A stretch of DNA of 64,000 bases from Synchiropus splendidus. Taxonomy: Eukaryota; Chordata; Actinopteri; Syngnathiformes; Callionymidae. Positions 62,425 to 64,000 of this stretch are shown here, piece by piece; position 1 is the first letter of the stretch, and every line of letters starts with the position of its first letter. The stretch covers positions 1 through 64,000 of the forward strand of contig NW_026527086.1 of NCBI RefSeq assembly GCF_027744825.2. Direction: 5' to 3'. The notes below the pieces were generated by a model, which saw only the letters and a list, made by a program, of their open reading frames with translations, made no database searches and was not told where the DNA came from. The translations under genes were made by a program, and so were the position numbers.

Positions 62425-64000
62425 CGCTTTTCAGCCTGAGATAAGGTGGGTTTCGGAACGCCAAACATAAAAGTGTTGATAACTTTCGAAAAACACTTCA
62501 GAGAGCTTAGATTTGATGTGCACCTACTAGAAAGACCCTTTCTGCTATAGTGGGAGGTTAAAATTTCATGTTCTGAAGCTTTCCTGAAAAGTTATGGCAC
62601 AATGCACAAAAACGCTTTTCAGCCTGAGATAAGGTGGGTTTCGGAACGCCAAACATAAAAGTGTTGATAACTTTCGAAAAACACTTCAGAGAGCTTAGAT
62701 TTGATGTGCACCTACTAGAAAGACCCTTTCTGCTATAGTGGGAGGTTAAAATTTCATGTTCTGAAGCTTTCCTGAAAAGTTATGGCACAATGCACAAAAA
62801 CGCTTTTCAGCCTGAGATAAGGTGGGTTTCGGAACGCCAAACATAAAAGTGTTGATAACTTTCGAAAAACACTTCAGAGAGCTTAGATTTGATGTGCACC
62901 TACTAGAAAGACCCTTTCTGCTATAGTGGGAGGTTAAAATTTCATGTTCTGAAGCTTCCCTGAAAAGTTATGGCACAATGCGTAAAAACGCTTTTCAGCC
63001 TGAGATAAGGTGGGTTTCGGAACGCCAAACATAAAAGTGTTGATAACTTTGGAAAAACACTTCAGACAGCTTAGATTTGATGTGCAACTACTAGAAAGAC
63101 CCTTTCTGCTATAGTGGGAGGTTAAAATTTCATGTTCTGAAGCTTCCCTGAAAAGTTATGGCACAATGCACAAAAACGCTTTTCAGCCTGAGATAAGGTG
63201 GGTTTCGGAACGCCAAACATAAAAGTGTTGATAACTTTCGAAAAACACTTCAGACAGCTTAGATTTGATGTGCACCTACTAGAAAGACCCTTTCTGCTAT
63301 AGTGGGAGGTTAAAATTTCATGTTCTGAAGTTCCCTGAAAAGTTATGGCACAATGCGTAAAAACGCTTTTCAGCCTGAGATAAGGTGGGTTTCGGAACGC
63401 CAAACATAAAAGTGTTGATAACTTTGGAAAAACACTTCAGACAGTTTAGATTTGATGTGCAACTACTAGAAAGACCCTTTCTGCTATAGTGGGAGGTTAA
63501 AATTTCATGTTCTGAAGCTTCCCTGAAAAGTTATGGCACAATGCACAAAAACGCTTTTCAGCCTGAGATAAGGTGGGTTTCGGAACGCCAAACATAAAAG
63601 TGTTAATAACTTTGGAAAAACACTTCAGACAGTTTAGATTTGATGTGCAACTACTAGAAAGACCCTTTCTGCTATAGTGGGAGGTTAAACTTTCATGTTC
63701 TGAAGCTTCCCTGAAAAGTTATGGCACAATGCACAAAAACGCTTTTCAGCCTGAGATAAGGTGGGTTTCGGAACGCCAAACATAAAAGTGTTGATAACTT
63801 TCGAAAAACACTTCAGAGAGCTTAGATTTGATGTGCACCTACTAGAAAGACCCTTTCTGCTATAGTGGGAGGTTAAAATTTCATGTTCTGAAGCTTCCCT
63901 GAAAAGTTATGGCACAATGCGTAAAAACGCTTTTCAGCCTGAGATAAGGTGGGTTTCGGAACGCCAAACATAAAAGTGTTGATAACTTTTGAAAAACACT
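62425..64000 (+). repeat. 13-monomer HOR unit, copy 2, cut by the window end
   Basis: The order is C-T, C-T, C-g, A2, C2 (with a lost C at about 63331), A, D with 'ttaaacttt' (63690), C-g, then the first 73 bases of a B monomer. This matches monomers 1-9 of the unit at 59981. The deletion removes the AAGCTT site in this C2 monomer and opens a short minus-strand frame that has no coding value. Confidence 0.88.

Larger units (their letters stand above)
1..64000 (+). repeat. 188-bp tandem satellite array filling the window
   Basis: The same 188-bp monomer repeats head to tail without interruption. The first 6 bases are the end of a monomer; 340 complete monomers run from 7 to 63927 and a 73-bp partial one ends the window. 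All copies share one orientation. The majority monomer has 73 G/C in 188. I found eight indels: extra A's near 190 (+1) and 380 (+2), a C lost near 543, an extra A near 7592, a T lost near 16990, an extra A near 29327, a C lost near 33764 and a C lost near 63331. They sum to +1, which matches the span. Copies differ mostly at a handful of diagnostic positions, and private substitutions are sparse. Known biology: arrays like this lie in centromeric, pericentromeric or subtelomeric heterochromatin. Inference: a eukaryotic, possibly centromeric satellite. The family is not one I recognise and no gene is present. Confidence 0.98.
51333..64000 (+). repeat. Domain V: D and C' together
   Basis: Both D and C' monomers occur here, which was not seen elsewhere. 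The domain holds the second copy of the 29-monomer segment (53401-58852) and ends in tandem 13-monomer units. The only indel seen is the lost C at about 63331. No gene or break is present, and the array runs off the end of the window. Confidence 0.83.

Noticed and set aside
63122..63403. Minus-strand open frame of 93 codons
   Set aside because: It is created by the single-base deletion at about 63331, which shifts the phase. It is otherwise plain satellite sequence.
1..64000. CRISPR array
   Set aside because: The repeats are 188 bp, directly adjacent and without variable spacers, and no cas genes are present.
1..64000. Transposon, retroelement or telomere-repeat insertions
   Set aside because: I read through the window for departures from the monomer and found only substitutions and one- or two-base indels.

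Overview
The window is one uninterrupted block of tandemly repeated satellite DNA with no supportable gene. A 188-bp monomer is repeated head to tail on one strand from end to end. Taking the 'cgcttttcag' decamer as monomer start, the first start is at base 7 and the last at base 63928, giving 340 complete monomers plus a 73-bp partial one. The arithmetic closes: 340 x 188 plus a net +1 bp from the eight indels I found equals the observed span. GC content of the majority monomer is about 39% (73 of 188). I see no transposon, inverted segment, microsatellite, rRNA/tRNA gene or unique spacer. This points to a centromeric or other heterochromatic array of a eukaryotic chromosome, probably from a long-read assembly. 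I do not recognise the satellite and cannot name the organism.

The monomers fall into a few types, told apart mostly by changes at monomer positions 54, 63, 72, 79, 82 and 99, plus 158 and 182-183 near the junction. Shorthand used throughout: A = g63, t82, a99; B = t63, c82, a99; C = c63, g79, c82, c99; C' = C with a72; D = A with a54; A2, C2 and a B/C hybrid are mosaics. 'T' marks t158 and 'g' marks the 'gcgta' junction in place of 'gcaca'.

The types are ordered and form nested higher-order repeats (HORs). Bases 1-3956 are irregular. Bases 3957-21628 are built on a five-monomer unit (C'/C, A-T, B, A, A; 940 bp). Bases 21629-36104 contain D monomers, lack C', and include 8-, 9- and 10-monomer units. 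Bases 36105-51332 again have C' and no D, and carry a 15-monomer block three times at 26- and 22-monomer spacing. Bases 51333-64000 contain both D and C', include a fourth copy of that block, and end in a 13-monomer (2444 bp) repeat. A 29-monomer segment (34225-39676) recurs 102 monomers downstream (53401-58852). Shared private substitutions show that these copies arose by segmental duplication or unequal exchange.

No genes work together here. Any function would be structural (kinetochore or heterochromatin foundation, nucleosome phasing) or through satellite transcripts, and the sequence alone does not show which. The most notable content is the layered HOR architecture, the confinement of variation to a short part of the monomer, and the alternation of D and C' domains.
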